Below, in pieces: positions 37,392 to 45,666 of a stretch of 64,000 nucleotides of DNA. The notes beneath the pieces were generated by a model. It had not been told where the DNA came from. It saw only the letters and a list, made by a program, of their open reading frames with translations, and did not search any database. Origin of the DNA: Pseudomonas antarctica (GTDB lineage: Bacteria > Pseudomonadota > Gammaproteobacteria > Pseudomonadales > Pseudomonadaceae); contig NZ_UYXQ01000002.1 of NCBI RefSeq assembly GCF_900624995.1, forward strand, positions 62,001 through 126,000, read 5' to 3'. Both the position numbers and the translations under genes were made by a program. The stretch's first letter is position 1; every line of letters begins with the position of its first letter.

Positions 37392-38452
37392 CAGTGCAGC
37401 TCCTCAGCCAGTAACAACGTGCTCAGTCGGCTTGCCACACGCTCAGGGTTCAAGCGCGTGAAGCACAGGGGCGACTCGCGTTTGATGTCGAACCGACGCA
37501 GGTCGTCGGCCGTGGGTTGATAGGTACAGTGCTTTTGCAGGCACGGCGCGCACGGGAAGTCGCTGGCCAGGTGAATCTGGCCCTTGCCGTAGGCGCCGGT
37601 GAGGCCGGGGTTCGTGGGGCCGAACAGGGAAATGGTCGGCACGTCCAACGCAGCGGCCAAGTGGCCGAGACCGGTGTCGACCGCCACGCAGGCGCGGGCG
37701 CTGGCCAACACACGGGCCACGCCGGCCAGGTTCAGCTTGGGCAGCACTTCGGCGTTTGGCAGGCCTTGGGCCAAGCGTTCGGCGCGGGCTTTTTCGTCGG
37801 CATTGCCCCACGGCAACTTCACGTCTACACCCAGGCGGCCCATGCGCTCAGCCAGCTCGCGCCAATAGGCTTCGGGCCAGTGCTTGGTGTCCCAGGTGGT
37901 GCCGTGCAGCAGCAGTACAAAAGGTTTTTTCGGCGGCAGGCCGAGCAGTTTTTCAGTGCTCAGGCCGTAGTCGCCCAACCCTTTTGGCAGGTCATAGCCC
38001 AGCGCCACGGCGAACAGCTGGCGTAAACGCTCCACCGCATGCTGCCCACGGGCAACGGCCAAGCGCCGCGAATAGAAGCGTGCGGCCATTGGCTCGCGGG
38101 CCGAGTGCTTGTCGAAACCGGCCACTGGGGCACGCACGTAGCGTGTCAGCCAGGCACTTTTGAGCAGGCCTTGAGCGTCGATCACCAAGTCGTATTTAGT
38201 CGACTGCACGCGCTGTTTGAAACGTCGCCATTCGCCACTCTTGAGGGTTTGCCAGATGTTTTTGCGCCAGCGACGAATCGCCACCGGGATGACCTTGTCC
38301 ACCGCTGGGTGCCAGGTGGGGATTTCGGCGAAGCCTTCTTCCACCACCCAGTCAAAGCGAATGCCGGGGATTGCCCGCGCTGCATCGGTCAGTGCCGGCA
38401 AGGCGTGGATCACATCGCCCAGGGATGAGGTCTTGATTACCAGTACTCGCAA
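37391..38452 (-). CDS. waaC: Lipopolysaccharide heptosyltransferase I WaaC
   Basis: WaaC transfers heptose from ADP-heptose to Kdo. The 353-residue GT9 protein begins RVLVIKTSSLGDVIHALPAL after the initiator and contains the donor loop LLLHGTTWDTKHWPE and ISLFGPTNPGLTG. The best start is a TTG at 38452: the frame contains no closer ATG, and starting there gives the typical family N-terminus, one base after the waaF stop (38454). A start further upstream would run into waaF. Use of TTG may set the WaaC:WaaF ratio. This is an inference. Confidence 0.93.
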   Translation of the reverse strand: MRVLVIKTSSLGDVIHALPALTDAARAIPGIRFDWVVEEGFAEIPTWHPAVDKVIPVAIRRWRKNIWQTLKSGEWRRFKQRVQSTKYDLVIDAQGLLKSAWLTRYVRAPVAGFDKHSAREPMAARFYSRRLAVARGQHAVERLRQLFAVALGYDLPKGLGDYGLSTEKLLGLPPKKPFVLLLHGTTWDTKHWPEAYWRELAERMGRLGVDVKLPWGNADEKARAERLAQGLPNAEVLPKLNLAGVARVLASARACVAVDTGLGHLAAALDVPTISLFGPTNPGLTGAYGKGQIHLASDFPCAPCLQKHCTYQPTADDLRRFDIKRESPLCFTRLNPERVASRLSTLLLAEELH

Positions 38453-38453
38453 A

Positions 38454-39488
38454 CTAACGAACCTCGACCACAGAGCCCTGCAACCGCTGCAAGGCATCGC
38501 TGACCGGTTGCGGCAGCAACTGGCGCAGGCAATTGTAGTGGCCGAAACGGCAAGTACGGTCGAAGCACGGGCTGCACTCCAGGCCCAGGCGCACCACTTC
38601 GACGTTGTCAGCCAACGGTGGGGTAAAGCCTGGTGACGTCGAGCCGTACACCGCCACCAGTGGGCGGTTCAACGCAGCGGCCACGTGCATCAAGCCGGAG
38701 TCGTTGGACACCACTGCATCGGCGCAGGACAACAGGTCGATGGCCTCGGCCAAGGACGTGTCGCCGCTGAGGTTCACCGCTTCTTCGCGCAGGCCGGGAA
38801 TCAGGCGCTGACGGATGTCTTCGCCCACTGCGTGATCATTTTTCGAACCGAACAGCCACACCTGCCAACCTTCACGAATCTTCATCTCGGCGACGTTGGC
38901 GTAATGCTCCGACGGCCAGCGTTTGGACTCGCCGAACTCGGCGCCTGGGCACAGCGCCAGCACTGGGCGGTCGAGCATCAGGCCGAACTTGGCTAGGGCT
39001 GCGTCACGGGTCACCGGGTCGATCTGCAGGCTCGGGCGCGGGTACGGCGTCGGCAATGCGGCGCCGGGCTCATAGGCCAGGGCCATGAAGCGTTCGATCA
39101 TCAGCGGATAGCGCGCTTTGTCGAGGGTGCGCACGTCGTTGAGCAACACGTAGCGAAACTCGCCGCGCCAGCCGGTGCGTTTCGGGATGCCGGCAAAATA
39201 CGGCACCAGCGCCGACTTCAGCGAATTGGGCAGCAGGATCGCCTGGTCGTACTGGCCGGCCAGGGATTTGCCGATACGACGGCGCGTTGCCAGCTCGAGG
39301 GCACCGTGGCCGAGCGGGAAGCTCAAGGCCTTGCGCACCTCGGGCATGCGCTCGAGGATCGGCCGGCTCCACTCGGGGGCGAGCACGTCGATTTGGCAGT
39401 CAGGATGACGCTGTTTCAGGCACTGGAACAGTGTCTGTGCCATCACCATGTCACCGACCCAACTGGGCCCAACGATCAGAATATTCAT
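38454..39488 (-). CDS. waaF: ADP-heptose:LPS heptosyltransferase II WaaF
   Basis: WaaF adds the second heptose to the inner core. The 344-residue GT9 protein has MNILIVGPSWVGDMVMAQTL at the start and the LCPGAEFGESKRWP and VVSNDSGLMHVAAAL motifs that bind ADP-heptose. It is the first gene of the waaF-waaC-waaG-waaP-wapP-wapQ-tandem kinase operon, in which each gene overlaps or nearly touches the next. The 198 bases upstream contain a REP palindrome. ilvE, which lies between waaF and glnE in P. aeruginosa, is not here. Confidence 0.95.
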   Translation of the reverse strand: MNILIVGPSWVGDMVMAQTLFQCLKQRHPDCQIDVLAPEWSRPILERMPEVRKALSFPLGHGALELATRRRIGKSLAGQYDQAILLPNSLKSALVPYFAGIPKRTGWRGEFRYVLLNDVRTLDKARYPLMIERFMALAYEPGAALPTPYPRPSLQIDPVTRDAALAKFGLMLDRPVLALCPGAEFGESKRWPSEHYANVAEMKIREGWQVWLFGSKNDHAVGEDIRQRLIPGLREEAVNLSGDTSLAEAIDLLSCADAVVSNDSGLMHVAAALNRPLVAVYGSTSPGFTPPLADNVEVVRLGLECSPCFDRTCRFGHYNCLRQLLPQPVSDALQRLQGSVVEVR

Positions 39489-39558
39489 GTAGTTTCCACA
39501 AACGATGCGGGGAGGCTTATGCCTCCCCGCATCGACAATGATTGTAGATCGCACTTTT

Positions 39559-39647
39559 TGTGGGAGCTGGCTTGCCTGCGCTGGCATCGCTTCGGTATGA
39601 CTGAAGTACCAAGGCGCCTGCATCGCGGGCAAGCCCGGCTCTCACAT
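39559..39647. repeat. REP palindrome between glnE and waaF
   Basis: The left arm TGTGGGAGCTGGCTTGCCTG pairs imperfectly with the right arm ending GGGCAAGCCCGGCTCTCACA. It occupies most of the glnE-waaF gap, where P. aeruginosa has ilvE. Its hairpin lies downstream of glnE on the minus strand and could separate the two transcription units. Confidence 0.88.
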
Positions 39648-39686
39648 AAGGCCGATTTCCACATTAAATTGGTGCCACTCAATTAA

Positions 39687-42626
39687 TCAGCTTAACCCCA
39701 GCGCCTGCCAGATTCGCATCACCTGGCGCCGTTCGTCGGCGAACTGATCCCCGGCTACCGTGCTGGCCTCATTTTGCAAGGCCTGGCGGTGCGCGGCGGA
39801 ACGGTAGGCCTTGTACACCTCGCGCAGCAGATGGGCATCGGCGGCGGGCATCAGCCCGACCTGCTCCAGGCCCTCCAGAATGCGGATATTGTCGGTGTAG
39901 CGCAGCAACGATGGATGTTGCGCAGACCACGCCAAAGCCGCGTATTGCACCATAAATTCAATATCGACGATACCTCCGGCGTCCTGCTTGAGGTCGAACA
40001 CCGCCGTGGGCTCAAAGGCAGTGGCGCCGGTGCCGGCCGTCGTAGACTTGGTGCCCAGGTTGTCGCGCATCTTGGCGCGCATCTCGCTGACCTCCTGGCG
40101 CAGCGTCGACAAGTCCCGCTCACGACCCACTACTTGGGCGCGTACGTGCTCGAACGCATGGCCTACATCCTGGCTGCCCACCAACACCCGCGCGCGGATC
40201 AGCGCCTGATGCTCCCAGGTCCAGGCTTCATTTTCTTGATAGCGCTCAAACGCCCCGAGCGAACTCACCAGCAAACCGGATGCGCCCGAAGGCCGCAGGC
40301 GCATGTCCACTTCATACAGCTGGCCCGAATTGGTCTGGGTGGTCAGCAGGTGAATGATGCGCTGGCCCAGGCGCGTAAAGAACTGCGCGCCGTCGATCGG
40401 CTTGGCACCGTCGGTTTCCGCCTGCGGGTCACCGTCGTGGATAAACACCAGGTCCAAATCAGAACCATGCCCCAATTCGATCCCACCGACTTTGCCATAA
40501 CCGACAATGATGAACCCAGGGTCGCACAAGGTGCCGTCCACCCGCTGCGGCGAGCCGTGGCGCGCCACGGTCTGGCGCCAGGCCAGGGCCAGCACTTGCT
40601 CAAGGATGGCTTCGGCAAGCCAGGTCAGGTAGTCGCTGACTTTCATCAACGGCAAGCTGCCAGCGATTTCCGAAGCGGCCACGCGCAGGCGGTGGGCCAG
40701 CTTGAAGTGGCGCAAGGCTTCCATCTGCTGCTCAAGGTCATCCTCGGGGATACGCGTGAGGCGCTCGCGCAGCTCGCCAGCCAATTCCGGCGCCAACGGC
40801 GGCTTGAACAGACGGCCTTCATTGAGCAATTCGTCGAGCAACAGCGGGAACCGCGTGATCTGTTCGGCGATCCACGGGCTGGCGGCGCACAAGGTCAACA
40901 AGCGGCGCAGAGCGTCGGGGTTTTCCGTGAGCAACACCAGATAAGCGGAGCGGCGGGCGACAGCTTCCACCAGCGGCAACACACGCTCAAGGACCAGATC
41001 CGGGTTGGCGTGCTCGACGGCCTGGGCCAGCAGGCGCGGAATAAAGGCATCGAGACGTTCGCGGCCCAGGCGCTGCATGGCACGTAACTGCGGGCTGCCA
41101 CGCAGGCCTGCCAAGGCTTTCAGGGCTTTGGGTGCGTCGGTAAAGCCACCTTCCTGCAATTGGCGACAAGCGGCCTCTTCGTCCTGGGACTCTTCCCACA
41201 GCGGCAACCACTCACCGCCCACGACCAACTCGCCTTCTTCGCCTTCTTCTTCGTCAGGGTCAGCAATGACTTGGCGGAAGTGCCAGTCCACCCGGCCACG
41301 CCAATACATCAGCCGCTCGTGGAACGCAGCCCAGTCGGCAAAACCGAGCATATAGGCAATGCGCGCCTGGTCTTGCGGGCTGTCCGGGAGCATTTGTGTC
41401 TGGCGGTCGGCAATCGCCTGGATCGCGTGTTCGGTGTAACGCAAGAATTCGTAACCGTTGCGCAGCTCAGCGATCACTGCCGGTGGCAAATAGCCTTGCC
41501 CTTCCAAGGTGCCGAGCACCTTGAGCAACGGCCGCTGTTGCAGGCTCAGGTCGCGACCACCATGGATCAGTTGGAACGCCTGGGCGATAAACTCCACTTC
41601 ACGAATGCCGCCCGAGCCCAGCTTGATGTTGTCGGCCATGCCCTTGCGCCGCACTTCCTGCTGGATCAGCTGCTTCATGGTGCGCAGCGCTTCGATGGCG
41701 GAAAAATCCAGGTAACGTCGATAGACGAACGGGCGCAGCATATCCAGCAGTTGCGCACCGGCCACCTGCTCACCGGCAACCACGCGCGCCTTGATCATGG
41801 CGTAGCGTTCCCAGTCGCGGCCCTGGTCCTGGTAATACTGTTCCAGCGCGTTGAAGCTGAGCACCAGGGCACCGGCCGAACCGTAGGGGCGCAGGCGCAT
41901 GTCGACGCGGAACACAAACCCGTCGACAGTCATCGGGTCGAGGGCCTTGATCAATTTTTGACCAAGACGAATGAAAAATTCCTGGTTATCCAGGGCGCGC
42001 TTCACGCCCACCGTCTCGCCGCCTTCGGGGTAGGCGAAAATCAGGTCGATATCGGAAGACAAATTCAGCTCCACGGCGCCGAGCTTGCCCATGCCGAGGA
42101 TGACCATGTGCTGCGCCTCACCGCTGCGCCGGCCGGTGGGCGTGCCGAATTGCACGCAATGGCGCTGGTACAGCCACTGGTAAGCCTGGTCGATGCTGGC
42201 GTCGGCCATGTCGGAAAGGTCGCGACAGGTTTGCACCAGGTCGGCCTGCCGCGTCAGGTCGCGCCAGATGATGCGCACTTGTTGGCGCGTACGCTGGCGA
42301 CGCAGCACGCGGCCCAGCTCATCTTCTGTTTCGGCCTGTTGCACGGCGCCGGCGATCTGGCCACACAGCTCGCCGGGCGCAAAGCCGCGGTCCAGCTCGC
42401 CCCAGGCCACCAGTTCGAGCAACATCAAAGGGTCACGCAGGCTCTGTTCAATGACGAAATCACTGGCGGCGCACACGCGGGCAAAGTCGGCCCACCGTTG
42501 CGGCGTCCACGCAGAAAGGCCATGATCGTCGTCCAGCGCGGCCACTGCGTCACGAAATGACTGATCGGCGCGCTGTGCGTAAGGCAAGAGAATGGCAGGC
42601 AGTGGGGCCAGTGTTGGAAGGCTCAT
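39687..42626 (-). CDS. glnE: Glutamine synthetase adenylyltransferase / deadenylase GlnE
   Basis: GlnE adds and removes AMP on glutamine synthetase in response to PII and so controls ammonium assimilation. The 979-residue protein has two nucleotidyltransferase domains. The N-terminal one (deadenylylation) shows LSSDIDLIFAYP (residues about 184-196) and the C-terminal one (adenylylation) shows GHGSDLDLVFIHDGD (about 707-722). The length is right for the family. It is transcribed away from aceE. The upstream gap (42627-43009) contains an A+T-rich stretch likely to hold its promoter. Confidence 0.97.
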   Translation of the reverse strand: MSLPTLAPLPAILLPYAQRADQSFRDAVAALDDDHGLSAWTPQRWADFARVCAASDFVIEQSLRDPLMLLELVAWGELDRGFAPGELCGQIAGAVQQAETEDELGRVLRRQRTRQQVRIIWRDLTRQADLVQTCRDLSDMADASIDQAYQWLYQRHCVQFGTPTGRRSGEAQHMVILGMGKLGAVELNLSSDIDLIFAYPEGGETVGVKRALDNQEFFIRLGQKLIKALDPMTVDGFVFRVDMRLRPYGSAGALVLSFNALEQYYQDQGRDWERYAMIKARVVAGEQVAGAQLLDMLRPFVYRRYLDFSAIEALRTMKQLIQQEVRRKGMADNIKLGSGGIREVEFIAQAFQLIHGGRDLSLQQRPLLKVLGTLEGQGYLPPAVIAELRNGYEFLRYTEHAIQAIADRQTQMLPDSPQDQARIAYMLGFADWAAFHERLMYWRGRVDWHFRQVIADPDEEEGEEGELVVGGEWLPLWEESQDEEAACRQLQEGGFTDAPKALKALAGLRGSPQLRAMQRLGRERLDAFIPRLLAQAVEHANPDLVLERVLPLVEAVARRSAYLVLLTENPDALRRLLTLCAASPWIAEQITRFPLLLDELLNEGRLFKPPLAPELAGELRERLTRIPEDDLEQQMEALRHFKLAHRLRVAASEIAGSLPLMKVSDYLTWLAEAILEQVLALAWRQTVARHGSPQRVDGTLCDPGFIIVGYGKVGGIELGHGSDLDLVFIHDGDPQAETDGAKPIDGAQFFTRLGQRIIHLLTTQTNSGQLYEVDMRLRPSGASGLLVSSLGAFERYQENEAWTWEHQALIRARVLVGSQDVGHAFEHVRAQVVGRERDLSTLRQEVSEMRAKMRDNLGTKSTTAGTGATAFEPTAVFDLKQDAGGIVDIEFMVQYAALAWSAQHPSLLRYTDNIRILEGLEQVGLMPAADAHLLREVYKAYRSAAHRQALQNEASTVAGDQFADERRQVMRIWQALGLS

Positions 42627-42832
42627 GGTCTATCCTTGATCGGCGTGTAATTGGCTTGTGGCTGTGAACGCAAGAACCACGCTCGGTGAGGAACTGTCGA
42701 ACAAAGGTTATAAATAGCTGAAATTAAATTAATCGTGGCAGGCAACATCAAACTTTCACCTTTTCTTGTTCGCAAAAGATCAACAATAACGATTATGCTC
42801 ACCAGCCAGACCGAGCCATACGCTCAGTCTTG

Positions 42833-42847
42833 TGTAGTTTTACTACT
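42833..42847 (+). promoter_or_regulatory. Upstream operator-like palindrome of aceE (copy 1)
   Basis: TGTAGT-TTT-ACTACT is a near-perfect palindrome (one arm base differs). The copy at 42885-42899 has the same arms around AAA. Centre-to-centre spacing is 52 bases, about five helical turns, so two dimers could bind on the same DNA face. The pattern resembles GntR-family operators, but the regulator is not identified. The rest of the 42627-43009 gap contains no gene; a short in-frame extension of aceE reaches back to 42935. Confidence 0.7.
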
Positions 42848-42884
42848 CGTATATACATTCGAAAGGCTGAAATGGCCGACGATT

Positions 42885-42899
42885 TGTAGTAAAACTACA
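42885..42899 (+). promoter_or_regulatory. Operator-like palindrome of aceE (copy 2)
   Basis: TGTAGT-AAA-ACTACA is a perfect palindrome with a 3-base centre. It lies 110 bases before the chosen aceE start and is the inverted complement of copy 1. It probably regulates aceEF in response to carbon supply. Confidence 0.72.
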
Positions 42900-43009
42900 G
42901 GACGCCGAAGCAACCTTCGGCCATCCAAGAATTTATGTCGTCTGCCCACAAGGCCAGTCGCAAACTTCAGGCAACCGATTCTGGTAGCCTTTCCGCCCTG
43001 GAGCAAGCC

Positions 43010-45655
43010 ATGCAAGACCTCGATCCCGTCGAAACCCAGGAATGGCTGGACGCCCTGGAATCGGTTCTCGACAAAGAAGGCGAAGACCGTGCGCATTACC
43101 TGATGACCCGTATGGGCGAACTCGCGACCCGCAGCGGCTCGCAACTGCCTTACGCCATCACCACGCCATACCGCAACACCATCCCCGTTACCCACGAAGC
43201 ACGCATGCCTGGCGACCTGTTCATGGAACGCCGCATTCGCTCGCTGGTACGTTGGAACGCCATGGCGATGGTTATGCGCACGAACTTGAAAGATTCTGAC
43301 CTGGGCGGTCACATCTCCAGCTTCGCTTCCAGCGCCACCCTGTATGACATCGGCTTCAACTACTTCTTCCAGGCCCCGACCGACGAACATGGCGGCGACC
43401 TGATCTACTTCCAGGGCCACACTTCGCCAGGCGTCTACGCCCGTGCGTTCATGGAAGGTCGCATCACCGAAGACCAGATGAACAACTTCCGCCAAGAAGT
43501 AGACGGTGGCGGCCTGTCGTCGTACCCGCACCCTTGGCTGATGCCTGATTTCTGGCAGTTCCCGACCGTTTCCATGGGTCTGGGCCCGATCCAGGCGATC
43601 TACCAGGCACGTTTCATGAAGTACCTGGAAGCCCGTGGCTTCATCCCCGAAGGCAAGCAGAAAGTCTGGTGCTTCCTGGGCGACGGCGAGTGCGACGAGC
43701 CGGAATCCCTGGGCGCCATCTCCCTGGCTGGCCGCGAGAAGCTGGACAACCTGATCTTCGTCATCAACTGCAACCTGCAGCGCCTCGACGGCCCGGTTCG
43801 CGGCAACGGCAAGATCATCCAGGAACTCGAAGGCGTGTTCCGCGGTGCTCAATGGAACGTGACCAAAGTCATCTGGGGCCGCTTCTGGGACCCACTGCTG
43901 GCCAAGGACGTCGACGGTATCCTGCAACGTCGCATGGACGAAGTCATTGACGGCGAGTACCAGAACTACAAGGCCAAAGACGGCGCGTTCGTGCGTGAAC
44001 ACTTCTTCAACACGCCTGAACTCAAGGCGATGGTTGCAGACCTGTCCGACGACGAGATCTGGAAACTCAACCGTGGCGGCCACGACCCGTACAAGGTCTA
44101 CGCGGCGTACCACGAAGCGGTCAACCACAAAGAACAACCGACCGTCATCCTGGCCAAGACCATCAAGGGTTATGGCACCGGTGCCGGCGAAGCGAAGAAC
44201 ACTGCGCACAACACCAAGAAGGTTGATGTTGAAAGCCTGAAGCTGTTCCGCGACCGCTTCGACATCCCGGTCAAGGACGAAGAGCTGGAAAACCTGCCGT
44301 TCTTCAAGCCGGAGCCGAACAGCGCCGAAGCCCGCTACCTCAGCGAGCGTCGCACTGCACTGGGCGGTTTCGTGCCACAGCGCCGCGCCAAGTCCTTCGA
44401 CATTCCTACACCGCCACTCGATACCCTCAAGGCTATCCTGGACGGCTCGGGCGACCGTGAAATCTCCACCACCATGGCCTTCGTGCGGATCCTCGCGCAG
44501 TTGGTCAAGGACAAGGAAATCGGTTCGCGTATCGTCCCGATCATCCCGGACGAAGCCCGTACCTTCGGTATGGAAGGCATGTTCCGTCAGTTGGGCATCT
44601 ACTCCTCCGTCGGCCAGCTCTACGAGCCCGTCGATAAAGACCAGGTGATGTTCTACAAGGAAGACAAGAAGGGCCAGATCCTCGAAGAAGGCATCAACGA
44701 AGCGGGCGCCATGAGCTCCTTCATCGCTGCCGGTACTTCGTACTCCAGCCACAACCAGCCGATGCTGCCGTTCTACATCTTCTACTCGATGTTCGGCTTC
44801 CAGCGTATTGGCGACCTGGCGTGGGCAGCAGGCGACAGCCGTACCCGTGGCTTCCTGATCGGCGGTACTGCCGGGCGGACCACGCTCAACGGCGAAGGCC
44901 TGCAACACGAAGACGGTCACAGCCACATTCTGGCTGCCACCATCCCGAACTGCCGCACCTTTGATCCAACCTACGGCTATGAGCTGGCGGTGATCATCCA
45001 GGACGGCATGAAGAAGATGACCGAAGAGCAGCAGGACGTTTTCTACTACATCACCGTGATGAACGAGTCCTACCAGCAACCTGCCATGCCGGCCGGTGTT
45101 GAAGAAGGCATCATCAAGGGTATGTACCTGCTCGAAGAAGACACCAAGGAAGCGGCACACCACGTGCAACTGATGGGCTCCGGCACCATCCTGCGTGAAG
45201 TGCGTGAAGCGGCGAAGATCCTGCGTGAAGAGTTCAACGTCGGCGCTGACGTATGGAGCGTTACCAGCTTCAACGAGCTGCGTCGCGACGGCCTGGCCGT
45301 AGAGCGCAGCAACCGCCTGCACCCAGGCCAGAAGCCTGCGAAGAGCTACGTCGAAGAGTGCCTGGCCGGCCGCAAAGGTCCGGTGATCGCCTCTACCGAC
45401 TACATGAAGCTGTTTGCTGAACAGATTCGCCAGTGGGTCCCGTCCAAGGAATTCAAAGTCCTGGGCACCGACGGTTTCGGCCGCAGTGACAGCCGCAAGA
45501 AGCTGCGTCACTTCTTCGAAGTTGACCGTCACTTCGTAGTGTTGGCAGCCCTGGAAGCCTTGGCTGACCGTGGTGAGATCGAACCTAAGGTGGTGGCTGA
45601 CGCTATCGTCAAGTTCGGGATCAACCCGGAAAAACGCAACCCACTGGACTGCTGA
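43010..45655 (+). CDS. aceE: Pyruvate dehydrogenase E1 component AceE
   Basis: This is the homodimeric, thiamin-diphosphate-dependent E1 subunit. It decarboxylates pyruvate and acetylates the lipoyl groups of AceF. The 881-residue protein has the TPP motif LGDGECDEPES...INCNLQ (residues about 224-265) and the typical HTSPGVYARAF and HGGDLIYFQGH segments. I chose ATG 43010 (MQDLDPVETQEWLDALE), which has a CTGGAG ribosome-binding site and gives the usual length. An in-frame start at 42935 would add 25 residues not seen in homologs. Two mirrored operators lie upstream. aceF follows 11 bases downstream. Confidence 0.97.
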   Translation: MQDLDPVETQEWLDALESVLDKEGEDRAHYLMTRMGELATRSGSQLPYAITTPYRNTIPVTHEARMPGDLFMERRIRSLVRWNAMAMVMRTNLKDSDLGGHISSFASSATLYDIGFNYFFQAPTDEHGGDLIYFQGHTSPGVYARAFMEGRITEDQMNNFRQEVDGGGLSSYPHPWLMPDFWQFPTVSMGLGPIQAIYQARFMKYLEARGFIPEGKQKVWCFLGDGECDEPESLGAISLAGREKLDNLIFVINCNLQRLDGPVRGNGKIIQELEGVFRGAQWNVTKVIWGRFWDPLLAKDVDGILQRRMDEVIDGEYQNYKAKDGAFVREHFFNTPELKAMVADLSDDEIWKLNRGGHDPYKVYAAYHEAVNHKEQPTVILAKTIKGYGTGAGEAKNTAHNTKKVDVESLKLFRDRFDIPVKDEELENLPFFKPEPNSAEARYLSERRTALGGFVPQRRAKSFDIPTPPLDTLKAILDGSGDREISTTMAFVRILAQLVKDKEIGSRIVPIIPDEARTFGMEGMFRQLGIYSSVGQLYEPVDKDQVMFYKEDKKGQILEEGINEAGAMSSFIAAGTSYSSHNQPMLPFYIFYSMFGFQRIGDLAWAAGDSRTRGFLIGGTAGRTTLNGEGLQHEDGHSHILAATIPNCRTFDPTYGYELAVIIQDGMKKMTEEQQDVFYYITVMNESYQQPAMPAGVEEGIIKGMYLLEEDTKEAAHHVQLMGSGTILREVREAAKILREEFNVGADVWSVTSFNELRRDGLAVERSNRLHPGQKPAKSYVEECLAGRKGPVIASTDYMKLFAEQIRQWVPSKEFKVLGTDGFGRSDSRKKLRHFFEVDRHFVVLAALEALADRGEIEPKVVADAIVKFGINPEKRNPLDC

Positions 45656-45666
45656 GGAGATTTTTT

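Noticed and set aside
42824..45532. Very long open frame antisense to aceE (902 residues)
   Set aside because: It is the mirror of a strongly biased, high-G+C gene and shows no family motif; aceE is certain.
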